From Azorinus chamasolen (lineage: Eukaryota > Mollusca > Bivalvia > Cardiida > Solecurtidae): 64,000 bases of DNA. The DNA is taken from assembly GCA_963576725.1 (NCBI GenBank), contig OY755242.1, forward strand, positions 30,878,232-30,942,231. The letters run 5' to 3'. Shown piece by piece: positions 62,741 through 64,000 of the stretch (position 1 is the stretch's first letter; the number at the start of each line of letters is the position of its first letter). A program made the translations under genes and the position numbers. The notes beneath the pieces are model-generated. The model saw only the letters and a program-made list of their open reading frames with translations. It was not told the DNA's origin and ran no database searches.

Positions 62741-62900
62741 TACTGTAAACCCCCTGCTAATGCGACCACCTAAAAGAGGTATAATTCTGGGTGCTAGATG
62801 GTAGGTGGTTGCTTAATGCAGGGCAAAAGTCATGCAGAAAGCTCCTAGAGGAGCTAAGCTCTTATATGATCTCTCTCATGTGGGTCTGCACTGTTTGCCA
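62741..62900 (+). mobile_element. Chimeric MITE: left half family C, right half family B/F
   Basis: TACTGTAAACCCCCTGCTAA, then the C arm TTGCTTAATGCAGGGCAAAA and exact centre GCTCCTAGAGGAGC (62841-62854). The expected mirrored C arm is replaced by AAGCTCTTATATGATCTCTC and GTGGGTCTGCACTGTTTGCC, a family B/F right arm. Confidence 0.75.
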
Positions 62901-63024
62901 TGGAAAATCTATGCCTGCCTGCATGCTCTATCCGTTTGCCTAGGCAATCATTTCAATATAACCCTGTATATTTTTTGTAAATATTTTCCTAATTAATATT
63001 CATAGCGGGTAGAATGATAAAAAT

Positions 63025-63157
63025 GTGTGACAGGCTAAGATTTAATGCAGGGTGAAAGTCTTGCAGAAAGGAAATTCACCCTGCATTAAGCTGCCACAGT
63101 CTCCAAGACCGATATTTATACTAAATTGAACGTCCAGTTAGAGGGGGTTTACCGTAG
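63025..63157 (+). mobile_element. MITE family C, copy 13 (GGGTGAAAG arm, shortened)
   Basis: TTTAATGCAGGGTGAAAGTC opposite TTCACCCTGCATTAAGC; centre deleted. Right end GGGGGTTTACCGTA. Confidence 0.65.
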
Positions 63158-63594
63158 TGGTCTACATGTGAATTGTATGAAAATACATTTCAAGCTGTGT
63201 ATATTGTAATATAATTATGCATTTATGCAGCTACCTGAGACTATCGATATATCTCAATACATGCTACTGGAATTTAAGATATATCTAGGCAATACAATTG
63301 GCATAATTGCCAAGACTATTGATATAGCATGCATACATCAGTAATTTGATAATTCGGTAACTCTTGCACTGTCAAAATCTGTCGCCTGTTTCAATTTTCA
63401 TTTCGAGTTTTCTTCCTTTCTTTTTACAAATCATAACCAATTATCAAACGGTTTTAGATCCTGATCAGATGCACAGTTACTCGGAAATTCATTTGGATCC
63501 AAAATGGGAATTAATTGTAGGAATGGAATCAAATATTGATTAATTGGTTTGGATGTAAAAAAAAAGTTTACAACAGTTTCGCAATACAGTGCTC
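63158..63594. other. Spacer with family E hairpin
   Basis: AGATCCTGATCAGATGCACA, GTTACTCGG and TTCATTTGGATCC at about 63455-63510. No gene. Confidence 0.45.
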
Positions 63595-63919
63595 CCTCTC
63601 TACAATGACACCATTTGGGATACGAATATTGTATGTGTTGTTCAGAGGGAGTTGTTATAGGGAGGGAAAATCAAACATAATAAGCTTGTTTGCAGATCCC
63701 CAGATAAAATGCATTTCGAGAACTAAAACCGTTATGCCTCAATCAAACCCTATGTTGTGACCACTCTTTAGAATCGTCAAATAGGGTTTGATGATGGCAT
63801 AAAGAAAATACAATGGAAAAAGTTGTTTCTGGAGCCTTGTTGTTTCGGAAACAGTGGCATGCGTTGTTGCAAGGAGGGAATCGTTATTGAGAGGGCCGTT
63901 GTAGGGAGGGAACACTGTA
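63595..63919. mobile_element. MITE family J
   Basis: TACAGTGCTCCCTCTCTACA to TTGTAGGGAGGGAACACTGTA, TA-flanked, 325 bp, with repeated AGGGAGGGAA/GTTGTT words inside. It encloses the AACCACTCTTTAGAATCG inverted repeat (63735-63800) also seen at 56834. Confidence 0.75.
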
Positions 63920-64000
63920 TAGGTCAATTTCTAGACGGCAGAAATGAGTTACTGTGCATTTCAGGTAGTCGCTATAGTTGCAAACATCTAATTTCAAATT

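Overview
This is eukaryotic nuclear DNA, most likely from a bivalve or related marine mollusc. It is AT-rich, has no operons or long host ORFs, and is packed with transposable-element debris. Several repeats look like ones I associate with bivalves: abundant ACATGTA words, a repeat ending in (GCCGAC)n, 'caaggtca' non-coding repeats and a tRNA-headed SINE. The organism assignment is inference. The only host genes I can support are two three-exon paralogues (about 7.4-13.8 kb and 43.3-53.4 kb, both +). They encode proteins resembling double hotdog-fold acyl thioesterases; their splice phases match and their last exons are the same length.

Layout. 1-7.4 kb: small hairpin elements (MITEs). 7.4-13.8 kb: thioesterase-like gene 1, with MITEs in its introns. 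14.6-19.4 kb: a MITE, a decayed LINE 3' half and a 3.3-kb foldback element inserted in that LINE. 20.0-21.5 kb: a tandem duplication and MITEs. 21.56-32.30 kb: a nearly complete Ty3/Gypsy LTR retrotransposon with identical-looking 228-bp LTRs and a 4-bp target duplication, itself inserted in a MITE. 32.3-43.3 kb: nested MITEs. 43.3-53.4 kb: gene 2, whose large second intron holds a 4.4-kb TIR element with decayed coding remnants and a SINE. 53.4-64 kb: satellites, a 1-kb foldback, a Penelope-like reverse-transcriptase fragment and more MITEs.

The most interesting unit is the Ty3/Gypsy element. Besides gag and pol, joined by a textbook -1 frameshift signal, it carries an intact 466-codon ORF for a TatD-family metal-dependent nuclease with an N-terminal C2H2-like zinc finger. 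Between pol and this ORF lies an array of nine roughly 75-nt repeats. Each has an almost invariant 14-nt core, CCAGCCGGTCGGTT, in the loop of a hairpin whose stem sequence differs between copies while pairing is kept. A strong splice donor in the LTR and an acceptor just before the TatD ORF suggest a spliced, env-like mRNA. Gag has a probable 1-nt frameshift and pol is split by a 487-bp insertion, so this copy is not autonomous.

The second system-level signal is the MITE population. At least five TTAA-flanked families and one TA-flanked family differ in their ends, yet many share the centre GCTCCTnnAGGAGC (ten exact copies in 64 kb). The TTAA families A, B and F also share outer stems with a conserved T.T mismatch. 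Nested and chimeric copies suggest that the centre is a site of exchange or integration.
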